64,000 nucleotides of DNA from Pictodentalium vernedei (taxonomy: Eukaryota; Mollusca; Scaphopoda; Dentaliida; Dentaliidae), in contig CM062297.1 of the NCBI GenBank assembly GCA_031216915.1, positions 366,929,704 to 366,993,703 on the forward strand, read 5' to 3'. The position numbers were made by a program, and so were the translations under genes. Of the stretch, positions 42,273 to 53,376 are shown in pieces (position 1 is the first letter of the stretch; every line of letters begins with the position of its first letter). A model generated the notes under the pieces. The model saw nothing but the letters and a program-made list of their open reading frames with translations, searched no databases and was not told the origin of the DNA.

Positions 42273-42524
42273 TCTGTTACAATTTACCTCAAAACTCATA
42301 ACGATTTTATTTTTCATCTGTTCCCCTCCGCTAGAAAAATCGTCGCCGTTTTCGTCCGCGATCGATCGCACCGCCGTCTAGACCACGATTACAAACGTGG
42401 AGAGAAAATTTTCCTCCATTCTAATTTTTCGACGTTTCTTAATTTTTTTATATTTTGCTGTCCTGGAATCCGCACTAGTTGGTTATCGTGTCCTCGATGG
42501 TTCGATCGATCGTTGGCGAACGTT
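42273..42524 (-). repeat. Polinton right terminal inverted repeat (truncated)
   Basis: About 250 bp are the reverse complement of 25,185-25,434, from CTGTTACAATTTACCTC to GATCGTTGGCGAACGTT. The outermost roughly 466 bp present on the left are missing. What follows 42,524 is unrelated sequence. Confidence 0.85.
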
Positions 42525-43087
42525 TGACACACAATCAAGAAATTCTGCAAACAATAGTCCAATTACCTTCGCAGTCGTTCCTATTCAAGGCTTTGCTGGC
42601 CGCCCAAAGAGGCAGCCAAGTCTTGATTAGAAATCACGGAAAGCCACTTGACTCAGGACCTGTCGTTTGGCAGAAAGGCTGGACAACTGCCCAGAAAAAA
42701 GAGTTAAAGAGATAAACTGATGTGACAACAGTTACTTATTCCCGGTTCCTTATTCGACACTCGTTATCAACCGATAAAATCCTGAAGAGACTACGCGTGT
42801 TTCCATTAGTTTTATTGTGTGAACACGGAATTTAGAATCCGTTGGATTATAAATTTTCCCGATGGGCATTCATAGCTCTCCTTACTTTCAAATCAGCCGC
42901 GCCATAGAGGGTGAGGTGATCGCTTACCACAAAACTACAGGTCTGCATAACATGCCTGTCCCTTTGAAGAAGGTGGGCCTCTCTTTTGTCTAGCCCGGGA
43001 AAACCGCGTTCTCAGTGTCCAAGTCTGCAAGCTGTGTGTCCAATTAAATAAATTGGTTAATTTGACCTAATGTTCATGAGAATTTAC
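42525..43087. other. Flank of the Polinton; no recognisable gene
   Basis: An open frame runs to 42,715, but it starts inside the terminal repeat and shows no motif I can name. TTACTTATTCCCGGTTCCTTATTCG near 42,730 recurs in similar form near 56,950. Confidence 0.4.
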
Positions 43088-43457
43088 CGAGACGGACTGG
43101 CCATACCGTCCACCTGGGAAAATGTCCCCCCCCCCCCCCCCCCCTTATTGGGGGTCCCCTAGGTTTCCCAAAAAGCAGCCCAGCACGTGTTGGTGCACGA
43201 AAGTTTATGAAAATGACCAACAGGCGAAATGGACCTGATTGCATAGAATGTCGGTATACCGAAATGCTCTCTATGTGAACTGCCATTGACAGTCCACATA
43301 GAGGCATTTCGATATATCAGCAGTCTAGACTGCATTCGATATCTCAGTTGCAAGGAAACAGCGTTCTTTTTTGTTAGGAAAATTAAAATTTTCTCCGTGT
43401 CTCACCCCGGTGCATTTGGCATTTACCGGTAACTTTCCTTGGCCCAGTCTGCCCCTG
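43088..43457. mobile_element. hAT-like non-autonomous element
   Basis: The ends GACGGACTGGCCATACC and GGCCCAGTCTGCCCCTG are inverted and resemble the CAGGGGCGGACTGG-type ends of hAT MITEs. The interior has a long C run near 43,125 and a strong hairpin at 43,250-43,320 (CCGAAATGCTCTCTATGTG with its complement). A related end occurs at 45,190-45,209. No transposase. Confidence 0.5.
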
Positions 43458-44067
43458 AGAGTTTAATATAAGTGGAGTGGGGGGGGGGGGGGGGGGGGCG
43501 CCTAGTAGTTTTATAAAGCGCAGTATAATCTGTAATGCAAATTCAGTTGTAGGCGAGAAAGCGTGAGCTTCCTTATTTTATGTTTACCGAGCGAAAGTTT
43601 TGGAGGGCGATATCCATGTATTCAACAAACGACCAGGCCTGGCATTAATTTACCACTATATCCTCATTCCATCTTTTCTGAGTCTTTTTTTTTTTTGTTT
43701 ATTTTACTGCCACCCAACTTTCGATTTAGACCATCAACAAACAAAATACTACCATCCAAGCTATCAGGCCACCAGTCTAATTCCGAAAGGAATCCGACGC
43801 TGTAATGGGCTGTTTGTTTCTCCACTTTCAGTGGAGTTTGTACGCAGACTACCTTTGATTTATGGTGATGTCCTTTTATGCAAGATATACAGATATTCGT
43901 CGTGCTTCGGGTATATATATTGCACTCAATATATATTTACTTCGACCTGAAAACATCCAGATATTAGCATAATTGGTGGAACTACGCGGCGCAATCATAA
44001 AACTACAGTTGTGGTGAATCTTCCCTCAAAAGGATTTTAGTTTACAAACATGTTTAACAGTAATGCA
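43458..44067. other. No recognisable gene; G-tract
   Basis: Contains a run of about 19 G near 43,480. Two overlapping short open frames (43,563-43,950) show no family signature. Confidence 0.4.
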
Positions 44068-44434
44068 GGAGCGCAGTGGCTCAGTGGTAGACTGTTGGAC
44101 TTCTATGCTAGAGGTCCCAAGTTCGATCCCCGTCCGGGACGACCCGCGTTGTGTCCTTGGGCAAGGCACTTTATCCTGGTTGCCTACATGGGGGCACGAT
44201 GACGCCGTGTACTAAGGCGTACTGTACGTCGATGGTGCACATGTCTTCAACCGCTGTAACCCTGCTTGAGCGGAGCTTGAACATAGTTAGAATGTTGAGG
44301 AGCTGACAGTTGCTCGTCGATGCTCGGTAGTTCTCTCCGGGTACTCCGGCTTCCTCCACCCGTAAAACCGTCACGGTCTCGATTAGCCATTGTCCATAAG
44401 TATGTGACCTTAAACACAAATAAATAAATAAATA
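44068..44434 (+). mobile_element. tRNA-derived SINE, full length
   Basis: The A box GTGGCTCAGTGGTAG and B box AAGTTCGATCC are well preserved, followed by TTGTGTCCTTGGGCAAGGC and TACGTCGATGGTGCACATG. The 3' part is CTCCGGGTACTCCGGCTTCC and the tail is short (AAAT). It is the best reference copy in the window for the family. Confidence 0.88.
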
Positions 44435-44519
44435 ACAGTATTGCAATGTCATTGTAGATTCGGTCAAATCAACTCTCCATTGGGAAACATTTCTTGCGTT
44501 GATTCAAAGAAAATTATGT

Positions 44520-44630
44520 TTCGGTACTTTTAGATTCAATCGTCTGGAATAGTTCAGATGGTCGGAAAAACTAACCTTAGGTTTCCGACCAGCTGAAATA
44601 TTCCAGACGATAGAATCTAAAATATTGGTG
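44520..44630. repeat. Long foldback
   Basis: TTTTAGATTCAATCGTCTGG and CCAGACGATAGAATCTAAAA form the outer stem, and GGTCGGAAA/TTTCCGACC the inner stem. Non-coding. Confidence 0.75.
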
Positions 44631-44867
44631 ATGGACTGTTTAAGGGCTAGACTGGTTCCAGTCCATAACAGCATCGATTTCCTAACACAGTTTTGAGAAC
44701 AAGACAACTATCTTCAGAATACATTGGAAATCCCAACTGAAAGTATTATTGAGTTTCCCTGACTCCAAGAAAATCTTTTCACATTCTCACGTCTCTTCCT
44801 CGCAAGTTTTACACCTAAATAGTGAGAACGAATACTAAATGTCATAGTGCTTTATAATATTTTGCAG

Positions 44868-45092
44868 ATGCTGCTAGAGGCGATAGACACACAATCCATA
44901 AACGAGCTACTACGATGACTACCACATCTAGTGATGTGCCACCGATGTTCCAAGGTTTTGGAGGTACTGCACGGTTTTTTGAGGGTGGTACAGCTGTTGA
45001 CAACACTGGTACCTATAGGCCTGAAGCTCTGGTGGATATACCAACAGCGGTCAAAGAAGATTTCAATAGCTTGTCTTCGAAGTTTATGGAGA
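44868..45092 (+). CDS. Possible single host exon (225 nt)
   Basis: A polypyrimidine-like stretch ending TTTTGCAG precedes 44,868, and GTGAGT follows 45,092. Between them one frame is open without stops: AARGDRHTIHKR, then MTTTSSDVPPMFQGFGGTAR, then TYRPEALVDIPTAVKEDF. Length is divisible by three and both junctions are phase 1. I do not recognise the protein. It may equally be chance or transposon debris. If real, it would be the only host coding sequence in the window. Confidence 0.3.
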
Positions 45093-45224
45093 GTGAGTAG
45101 TCCAACGCGCGAAAGAGTTATATTATTTCTAAAGAGCTCTTCTGGGGGGAAACCGATAGGGGGCCCACGGGGACATTTCTCGGTCGACCATAGGCCAGTC
45201 CGCCTCTGTTATATCCTAAACAAC

Positions 45225-45682
45225 CAGTGCCGGATTAAGGCAAGGGATTTATGGGCTGCAGCCCAGGGGTCACCGCCAGCTGAGTGCCTCCAAAGATTAA
45301 GCGAAATTAATTTACTGTGAAAAGTTATTTCATTTGTTGTAGAGTGAAAGTAAGTATAAATATGCTGAATTATCTCTTTAAAAAGGGCTCAATTAATATA
45401 CTGTATAATACACTGGAATTTTTTTCTTGGCCATTATTTTCCAGCTCGTTGGCAATCCTGATTACAATGAGACGATCTCATAATCGCTCATTCCATCGAA
45501 ACATTCTCTTCTCTCGTCATTGCTTTGCGGTTGTGCTTGCACCAAAGACAAAAGTGCTGATAGAGGGTAGATTAGCATTGGTCTGTCATGTAATTTGAAT
45601 TCACGTTATCCTATACATTTTGTGGAATTTTGCCTCACAGTATCTGAAGCCCAGGGGCCTACAAAATCGTAATCCGGCCCTG
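45225..45682. mobile_element. hAT-like non-autonomous element with CAGTGCCGGATTA ends
   Basis: The left end CAGTGCCGGATTAAGGC and right end GTAATCCGGCCCTG are inverted. The flanking 8-mers TAAACAAC and TAGCAAGC match at five of eight positions, fitting an old 8-bp hAT duplication. No transposase is present. Confidence 0.6.
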
Positions 45683-46118
45683 TAGCAAGCGTTAGTCGCG
45701 TTGTGTTCTTGGGCAAGACATTTAATCCCAATTGCCCATGTTGAGGCCTGACGGCGCTCTGTACTAGGACATACAGTACGTCGATGATACACATGCCTTA
45801 ACCCTTTATCCAACGAAGACGATAGCAAAATTTATTGTTTTAAGTATCTATTTTTTTTAATTTTTCAAAAACCTTCAACAAAACCATATCATGTGACCCC
45901 TCAATGGAACGAGCTCGACGAGCTCGTTCCAAAGAAGGGTCACATGATATGGTTTTGTTGATATTGTTTGAAAAATAATATTTTTTCAGCTGATGAATTT
46001 GCATATCACGCGGGCGAATGCAGCCGATTCATTGGGTAAAGGGTTAAACCGCTGTTAACTCTGCTTGTGCAGAGTTATCAAGTTGGAAAGTCTCCTGCTT
46101 GCTCACCGCTGTTTGGTG
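45683..46118 (+). mobile_element. SINE fragment interrupted by a TTAA MITE
   Basis: SINE body at 45,690-45,797 (GTTGTGTTCTTGGGCAAGAC, TACGTCGATGATACACATG), then the MITE, then the SINE again from 46,048 (ACCGCTGTTAACTCTGCTTG). The join is exact against the copy at 44,068. It is cut on the right by a LINE tail starting near 46,119 and lacks its head on the left. Confidence 0.8.
45798..46047. mobile_element. TTAA-type foldback MITE, subfamily B, copy 4, with TTAA duplication
   Basis: TTAA at 45,798-45,801 and 46,044-46,047 flank CCCTTTATCCAACGAAGACG and TTCATTGGGTAAAGGG. The stem includes CAACAAAACCATATCATGTG and its complement. The centre is GGAACGAGCTCGACGAGCTCG. Removing the element plus one TTAA restores the SINE reading. 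Confidence 0.92.
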
Positions 46119-49100
46119 ATTCAGATTCAGATTCAGATTCTTTATTCACGGTACACATACATGTAAAATGGTTACAAATAAACATATTGCACAAATGTAA
46201 TGAGAAGTATACTATGGGAAGTGGCATAGCCAGATTGGCTGTCTACCTGCCACCCCCTGGAAGAAGATGGGGTGATTGCAAACAGACTGTGACTGAAAGA
46301 ATGAACTGAGAGTCACAATTATGTGACACATGATGGAGAATGACGATCGAATCATTACTTTTCTGAGATTAGAGTATTAGTGTTTCATTTTGGCCAGCGG
46401 AAAGACGGTGATTCAAGGTAGGCAATAAGCAACCTGCCTATAGGACTCCCTCCACTACTTATCATAACACCCGAGGGCGGCAACAAGTCCCATCGTGAAG
46501 TTCCTATCGTTTAGACTGCGACAAAGAGGTTGGTCATGATGTTTGGGCGTGATGTCTACGTTAGCTGCATCATCATCGTAGGATGACGAATGTTATGATT
46601 TATTTGTTTAGACTTTTATTTGCAAGTTCTTAATTGTATCCATATAGTATTTTACATAGCACCACTGTAAGGAGGAATCGCGACAGGTTGCACAAGACGA
46701 GGATTCCAGATTTAGACGCGGACCACGACTTTGACAGTTTACGAAGTTTACGAAGTGCAATCAGGGCAGTTGGGATTGTTGCAGCTGACATAACTGGAAT
46801 ATGAGGAAATGAATGTGGAAGTTAACTTGTTCTTAAGCATGCTTCTGTCGCTAATATTACGAGTTGTGTCGTCCAGAGCATTCCATAGTTTCGGAAAGGA
46901 GTATAAAGAAAATTTATCCAGAGTTTGGGTCCGTGTTTTTTCTATGTATAGGAGGCCCGACTGTCTAGTTCTCCTACCAGATGGATTGTCAGGAATTTTA
47001 AATATTCATTGAAAGACACCGGTAATCTGCCGTTCTGCCAGCCAAACACGAACAGTAGTGCATATAGCCTAAACAAATCATCAACCTTGAGTATTTGGTT
47101 TCTTTAAACAGGGGATCTGTATGAGAATTGTACTTTTTGTTATTAATTATTCGTATTGAACATTTTTGCAGGACAGCTAGTTTTTTGATAGCTCTTGAGT
47201 TGCCCCATGCCTGAATTCCGTATACCAAATGGCTATGTATGAGGGCGTAATACAATGTTTTCAGAGTTCCCTGGGGGAGGATATTTTTAACTTTGTTAAG
47301 ACTATAGTTTGCGCGTGCTATTTTCGAGCATAATCGGGATATGTGAGCCTTGTAGGATAAATGTTCATCAATGCTAATTCCCAAGAATTTCACAGATTTT
47401 TCTGTTTCGGTGGCCCCAACCTTGTTAATGTTTTGGTTATTTATTTTTACCTCTTGACAAAGATTATTGTTCCTACCTTTATTTGGATTAAGTATGATGT
47501 ACGAGGTTTTCTTAGCATTCAGCATTAACTGGTTCACAGAGCACCATTCGAATAGTTTCTGGAGCTGGTCACTGAAATACGGTGTAATGGGATTATTATC
47601 GGAGCCCGGGCAGTGTGCAGTGGTGTCATCAGCAAATGATAAAAGATTGAGTGATGTTGAGTTACTTATATCATTTATATATAAAAGAAAAAGAATAGGG
47701 CCTAAAATCGAGCCCTGTGGTACACCGCAACTCTGTTTGGCTTAGTTCGATTTGTGTTCTCCGTACGTGACATATTGAGACCTGTTGGACAAGTAACTTC
47801 TAAACCAATTGTTGGTGACACCTCGGATGCCATATTTTTCCAGTTTACCTAATAGTATTTCGTGATTTATGGTGTCAAAGGCCTTTGACAAATCCAGGAA
47901 CAGTGCTATTTTTTTCTTGTTTATTATTTTCTATTGCGATGCTTTTAAGGAGCTGAAGAACTGGATGAATAGTACTATGTCGCTTTCGGAACCCATATTG
48001 GTGAGGGTATAAAATATTAAACCTATTGAGGAAACTAGCTAGCCTCACTTCCATGAGTTTTTCCATTACTTTTGAGAATACTGGAAGTATGCTGATAGGT
48101 CTGTAATTTGTAAAGCTGTGCTCGTCACCCGCTTTAAATATGGGTATCACCTTCTTCATCCTGTCTGGTACTTTGCCGTTTAGGAAAGAGTTGTTAATTA
48201 CATGTGTTAGAGGATCCAATACTTCGGTTATCGTATGTTAAGGAGACAGGTTGTGATGTCATCTCAGTCTTTAGATAATTTTGGCTTCATTTTATTTACT
48301 ACTCGGTTGACTTCTGTGGGATTTGTGGGTATTAAATAAAGATTATTGGAGACATTGTTGTCCATGTAATCTGTATAGGACTTATTAGTTTTCTGAATCT
48401 GTTCGGGTGTGTTTTTTCCGATGTTGATAAAGAAATTGTTGAATTCTTCTGCGATGGCATGGGGCTCGCTTAACTCGATGTTGTCCTGGATGAAGAACGA
48501 GGGTAATCTGGCTTCACGTTTTCCTTTATTGATGGCTTCGTTTAAAATCTGCCACGTTCTTCGCATATTGTTTTTGTTTTCGTTTAGGATATCTCTATAA
48601 TAGGTAGCTTTACATTGTTTTTTTTACCTTGTTGAAGATTCTACAGTAGTTTTTATAGTTTTCTGAGTTCCTTTCGGTGGGAGCTTGGAGTTTTTTCTTG
48701 TAGATTTTTAGCTCAACTTTGGCGAAGCCAAATTTGAGCTTATGCCATGGCCCGTCGTCCGTCTGTCCGTCTGTTCGTCTGGCCGTCTGTCCGTCTGTCC
48801 GTCAACAATTGGATACGGCTCGGGCTAGAGGTCGTATTTATGAACCGATCTTTACGAAACTTCTTGGGTACCTTTGTTATGACTGTGGGACGAGAACGAG
48901 TGTTTTTGGGTGCGGTCCGAAATTCAAGATGGCTGCCAGCTGCCATTTTGTACCGACGATGCAGAAATCTGTTTTTTGTACAGAACTTCCATATGAACGC
49001 TCTGATTTGAATAATTTTTTGTATGAATGTTTAGTACCATGGAATACATCACATATAATACGGGTTTTTTCTCGTGCGTAAATTATGCAAATTAGACTAA

Positions 49101-51720
49101 CTTTGATGTTTTTTGGTGTTACTTTTAGCACTGTAAGTGCAAATGCCAATACGGCTCGGGCTAGAGGCCGTATTTATGAACCGATCTTACGAAACTTCTT
49201 GGGTACCTTTGTCATCACCGTGGGACGAGAACGGGTGTTTTGGGGTCCAGGCCGAAATTCAAGATGGCCGATGGCAGCCATTTTGTACGAAATTTGGTGC
49301 AATCAGATTTTTGCACAGAACTTCCATATGAAAGCGCTGATTTGAATAATTTTTTGTGTGAATATTTAGTACCATGGGATACATCACATATAATACGGGT
49401 TTTTTTCTCGTGCAGAAATTATGCAAATTAGATGAACTTTGATTTTTTCAGTGCTGCTTAAACACAGTAAGTACACATGTCAATACGGCTCGGGCTAGAG
49501 TCTGTATTTATGAACCGATCTTCACGAAACGTCTTGGGTACCTTTGTTATCACCTTGGGACGAGAACGAGTGTTTCTGGGTGCGGTCCAAAATTCAAGAT
49601 GGCTGCCAGTGGCCATTTTGTAACGAAATTAGGTCTAATCAGTTTTTTGTACACAACTTCTACACGGCTCAGGCTAGATGCCGTATTTATGAACCGATCT
49701 TTACGAAACTTCTTGGGTACCTTTGTTATTACCGTGGGATGAGAACGAGTGTTTTGGGGTGTGGTCCGAATTTCAAGATGGCCACCAGCAGCCATTTTGT
49801 ATCAAAATTAGTGCAATCAGTCTTTTGTACAGAACTTCTGTATGAAAGTTCTGATTTGAATAAATTTTTGTATGAATGTTTAGTAACATGGAATACATCA
49901 CATATAGTACGGGTTTTTTTCTCGTGCAGAAATTATGCAAATTAGATGAACTTTGATTTATTCAGTGCTACTTATACTCTGTAAGTGCACATGTCAATAC
50001 AGCTTGGGCTAGAGGCTGTATTTGTGAACCGATTTTCACAAAACTTCTTGGGTACCTTTGTTATCACCTTGGGACAAGAACGAGTGTTTCTGGGCGCGGT
50101 CCAAAATTTAAGATGGCTGCCAGTGGCCATTTTGTACCGAAATTAGGTCCAATCAGTTTTTTGTCACAACTTCTACACAGCTCATATTTGTGAACTGATC
50201 TTCACGAAACTTCTTGGGTACCTTTGTTTTCACCTTGGGACAGGAATGAGTGTGTTTTGGGGTGCCTTTGGTATCACTGTGCTATGAGAACAAATATTTT
50301 GGGGTTCAGTCAGACCCACTGTGGGACTCAAAGATGTTTTCTAGTTTAGCATCTGACTGTCACCCACCTTTACAATACTTTACCTATACATTTGTTACAG
50401 GCAACGCTCAGTATTTATGTACAGACCGTTACAATACTTTATATGTACCTTTGTTATCAGGTCATTACCTAGATGTTTGTCATTGCTGTGTCACATACTA
50501 TACATGTACATGTCTTTGTCTTGACAAGTAGAGCTACAGTGTCATTGACACTTTCATTTCTTTGTTGTTGGAGGATATTACAAGCCCCCTTTGGTATCCA
50601 TGGCTGTTTTTGAATAAATTTTGTGTTCTGGCGAACACGTTTGAGAGGGAATGCTCTTTCATAGGCTCTTTCATAGGCTTTCATATAGATGTTTAGAAAG
50701 GTTTCATATGACTCATTGGGACAATTCGACTGCATTACAGGATAAAAATCACTTTGCGAGATAAGTGTTTTGAATTCAACGATTCTTTCTGCATTTATTA
50801 TTCTTTTTAGTGTAAAGTGTGGTGTATCTTTTGGTTTGGCCTTTTCCTCAATATAAAAAACACCAAAATGATCTGACACGTCAGATATGACTATTCCAGG
50901 TAATGCTGCTTGTGAAACATTATTGGAGAAGATATGATCTATCAGACTAGCAGAACAACAGGTTACTCTCGTAAGTAACAAGGCAGAAAGCCTTGACTGA
51001 ACATGAGATTAACAAATTCGTCTGTTTTTTGAGTGTGTAGTTGCTTTTAGAAGGTCTAGGTTAAGATCCCCCATAATATAAACTTTTTTTTATTTTCGGC
51101 ATTTAAAACATTCGTTATTTCATTTAATTTTGATAAGAAGAGGTTGATGTCGGCTTTAGGAGGAGTGTTGGGTCTATAAATAACGCCAATCATTCTGGGT
51201 TGGTATTTATCTTTAATTTCAGAGATTCGAAAACATGGGGAATAAAGAACGAAGTATCATTACGAACTCTGTAGGGTATTCCTTCTTTAATATATAGACC
51301 AATCCCTCCTCGACCATCATCATTCTCGTGTCTCATACGTTTAATAATCGGGGCATAGCCATCCAGACTGAACGACATCTCTGGAGGAATTTTGAAAATT
51401 TCGGTAAGTCCTATTATGTCGAAGAAGTTCTTTCCTGTTTGTAGGTTATATAGCATGTTTTGGAAGGAATCCCAATGGGCCTTCAGGCTTTGGCAATTGA
51501 GATGGAATATTGAGAATCCTGCGTCTATTTTACAAGCCATTGACTGAAAGTCTCTAGGCGAAAAGTAGTTGCAGTCATTTGCGTGGTTTTTATATGGGGA
51601 TTCATCATTTTCTGTCAAGGAACATATTTTCTCATTATAGAGCTGTATAAAGTCGTACTCTGCGTCTACCTGCACCTTGTCGAGTGTAATGTGACCCGCC
51701 ATAATTCACCAACATACTAC
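46117..51720 (-). mobile_element. CR1/Jockey-like LINE, interrupted by a tandem-repeat element
   Basis: It runs on the minus strand from about 51,702 (MAGHITLDKVQVDAEYDF). The endonuclease domain (FSIFHLNCQSLKAHWDSF, IIGLTEIFKIPPEM, GGIGLYIKEGI) covers 51,190-51,702, with SDVSDHFGVF and SLIDHIFSNN in 50,800-50,980. Reverse transcriptase follows with NYRPISILPVFSKVMEKLM (48,100), [11 protein letters not shown] (47,870), CGVPQGSILGPILFLLYIND (47,690) and FADDTTAH (47,620). A KSVKFLGISIDEHLSYKAHI thumb-type block lies at 47,390. The 3' end near 46,119 is a short (GAATCT)n repeat. Stops and frameshifts are present but fewer than in the other LINEs. Confidence 0.85.
48709..50560 (+). mobile_element. 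Tandem-repeat transposon, copy 2, inside the LINE
   Basis: It begins TAGCTCAACTTTGGCGAAGC with a GTCCGTCTGTCC tract. Then come units marked by ACGGCTCGGGCTAGAG at about 48,815, 49,150, 49,482, 49,665 and 49,998, with a decayed one at 50,175. Spacings are about 335, 332, 183, 333 and 177 bp, so long and short units alternate. The short ones lack the segment after CAGTTTTTTGT. It ends with the hairpin AGTGTCATTGACACT plus TTCATTT, as does the element ending at 7,444. The LINE protein resumes across the insertion. Confidence 0.75.
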
Positions 51721-52135
51721 CATCCTTTCTCGCTGGACAAATATACAAGACATAAATACAATACATTGTTACATTGTTCCAAGATGAAGATAAAAGGAGG
51801 TTTAGTCCCAGACATAGTTGAACTGTTGGACGGGTTGAGACGATATTTCTTTTTCATTTCTAGTCACAGTCTGTTGCGATAATAGTATGTAATTGGGAGT
51901 TCGTTTAGAAACGAAATTATTCTGTACAAACAGGATAAAAATACTGTAGTTTATATACAAGTACGTCGGGTGCAACATCACCCTACCTAACATCACATCA
52001 AAGTGATATGGTATCTTGGATGAATGATTGAACAAATAAATTTATAATTAAAGGACTTTACAGTAAAACAATGGATTCAATGAGGATAGAGAATGAGTGA
52101 GTGAATTTGTAAAAGACGAGGTGGAGTAATAATCA
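51721..52135. other. No recognisable gene
   Basis: LINE 5' flank; nothing assigned. Confidence 0.4.
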
Positions 52136-52137
52136 GT

Positions 52138-52345
52138 ATGAATGAATGAATGAATGAATGAATGAATGAATGAATGAATGAATGAATGAATGAATGAATG
52201 AATGAATGAATGAATGAATGAATGAATGATTCTCTCTGGGTACATCCGGCTTCCTCCATCTGTAAAACTATCTGACACGATGTGACACTGGTTGTTGAAA
52301 GTGTAGTTAAATGCCAATAAACAAATAAACAAGCATAAACTTTCG
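52138..52345 (+). repeat. (AATG)n microsatellite followed by SINE 3' fragment
   Basis: About 22 AATG units run to 52,229. They are followed by CTCTCTGGGTACATCCGGCT and a body ending in CCAATAAACAAATAAAC, the 3' part of the SINE family. The head is absent. Confidence 0.7.
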
Positions 52346-52535
52346 TCAAATTGGAGCAGACCACAACCAAGATCTTAAAATTCTTCGACATGATGGGGCG
52401 AGGGTTAAAATGTCCCAACAGTGTTCCGAGTCGGTGGCCATTGGTACCAACTTGTAACCTAACTCAGTATACCTCCTTAACCCTCCCTCTACTTAAACCT
52501 TTACCTAACACGACACTAGCAAATAAAATTCTTGA

Positions 52536-52726
52536 ATAACTAATTTTTTAATTTTTTGCGTGAAAAAACATAGCTTATGACCCCTCTTTGGAACGAGCTG
52601 AGCGATCTCGTTGGATAAGGGGTCATAGGCTATGTTTCTGAAATAAAAAAAAAATATTGCAAATGGAATGGTGAGTTTTTCTGAATTGCGCTGCTTGGTT
52701 TTGTCCGTTACGTGGGTAAAGGATTA
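52536..52726. mobile_element. TTAA-type foldback MITE, subfamily A, copy 5 (decayed)
   Basis: Stem ACATAGCTTATGACCCCTC and GGGGTCATAGGCTATGT. The centre, GGAACGAGCTGAGCGATCTCG, is mutated. The right end is CGTTACGTGGGTAAAGGATTA. Confidence 0.75.
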
Positions 52727-52839
52727 GTGAATCAGCCGCATTCTCCAGACTCCTTCCAATGAATGTCAAATGATATGCTTTTTATGAAAAAAATGGAAAA
52801 AACTAAATTTTGATATTGTGTGCATTGGTACAGGGTTAA
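52727..52839. mobile_element. TTAA-type foldback MITE, subfamily B, copy 6 (half)
   Basis: Contains TCAAATGATATGC and a right arm ATTTTGATATTGTGTGCATT ending CAGGGTTAA. Only about half of the element remains. Confidence 0.55.
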
Positions 52840-53376
52840 ATGGTCAACGTTTTTTTTTACAAATTAATGGCTTTCAGAGAAAATGTTGGTATTTGGGCGA
52901 CTAGCAACTTTGTCAACGGACAACAAAATTGTCTGAGAGAGAGGGCCATGGAAGGGTGGCACCCCCATTAACTTCTGTCCTATATTAGAGTGGACAGCAT
53001 TTACTTAACGAATGTCGGGACGTACACAACTGTAAAACATCCAATGTATACAAGAGCGCAAAGATGGAAGGAGTCTGCTCCCAAAAAGTCTTTGTCTTTG
53101 CCGGGTAGTAGTAGGCCACGACAGTTGTTCGAAAATTAGTATGTTGAAAGACCTCCTCATAGGCATAAAACAAACTGTCCCAGATAGGTGGTAGTTTGAT
53201 TATATTCTAGTCGGATTAATGTTCTGGATATTACACACGACAACCAGCAATGTCGTAGTGAATGTTGTTGCTGAATAGTACGGTTTTTACCACGACATTA
53301 TCGGTTTTCCTGGTTAAATACTATGGGTGTGGACATTTTATCACGTTACCCAGGCTGAGTAGTAGTAAGGGATGAC
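52840..53376. other. No recognisable gene
   Basis: Nothing assigned. Confidence 0.4.

Larger units (their letters stand above)
24719..42524 (+). mobile_element. Polinton/Maverick (adintovirus-like) element, about 17.8 kb
   Basis: Terminal inverted repeats bracket a gene set diagnostic for Polintons: protein-primed DNA polymerase B, retroviral-type integrase, A32-like packaging ATPase, adenovirus-type protease, double-jelly-roll major capsid, and penton-like minor capsid. Accessory Polinton proteins are also present (zinc-ribbon/PLA2, membrane protein, SAP-like protein, fibre). Length is in the usual 15-20 kb range. Plus- and minus-strand blocks converge at 31.1 and 37.7 kb. Nearly every long gene is broken, so this is an endogenous, inactive copy. 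The left end extends about 466 bp beyond what the right end retains. A 6-bp target duplication could not be found because the right terminus is truncated. Confidence 0.93.

Noticed and set aside
42479-42715. Open frame crossing the Polinton right end
   Set aside because: It starts inside the terminal repeat, and the remaining 60 codons show no motif I know; a chance frame is the simplest reading.
52048-52418. HSFIHSFI-repeat proteins on the minus strand
   Set aside because: Direct translation of the (AATG)n microsatellite.
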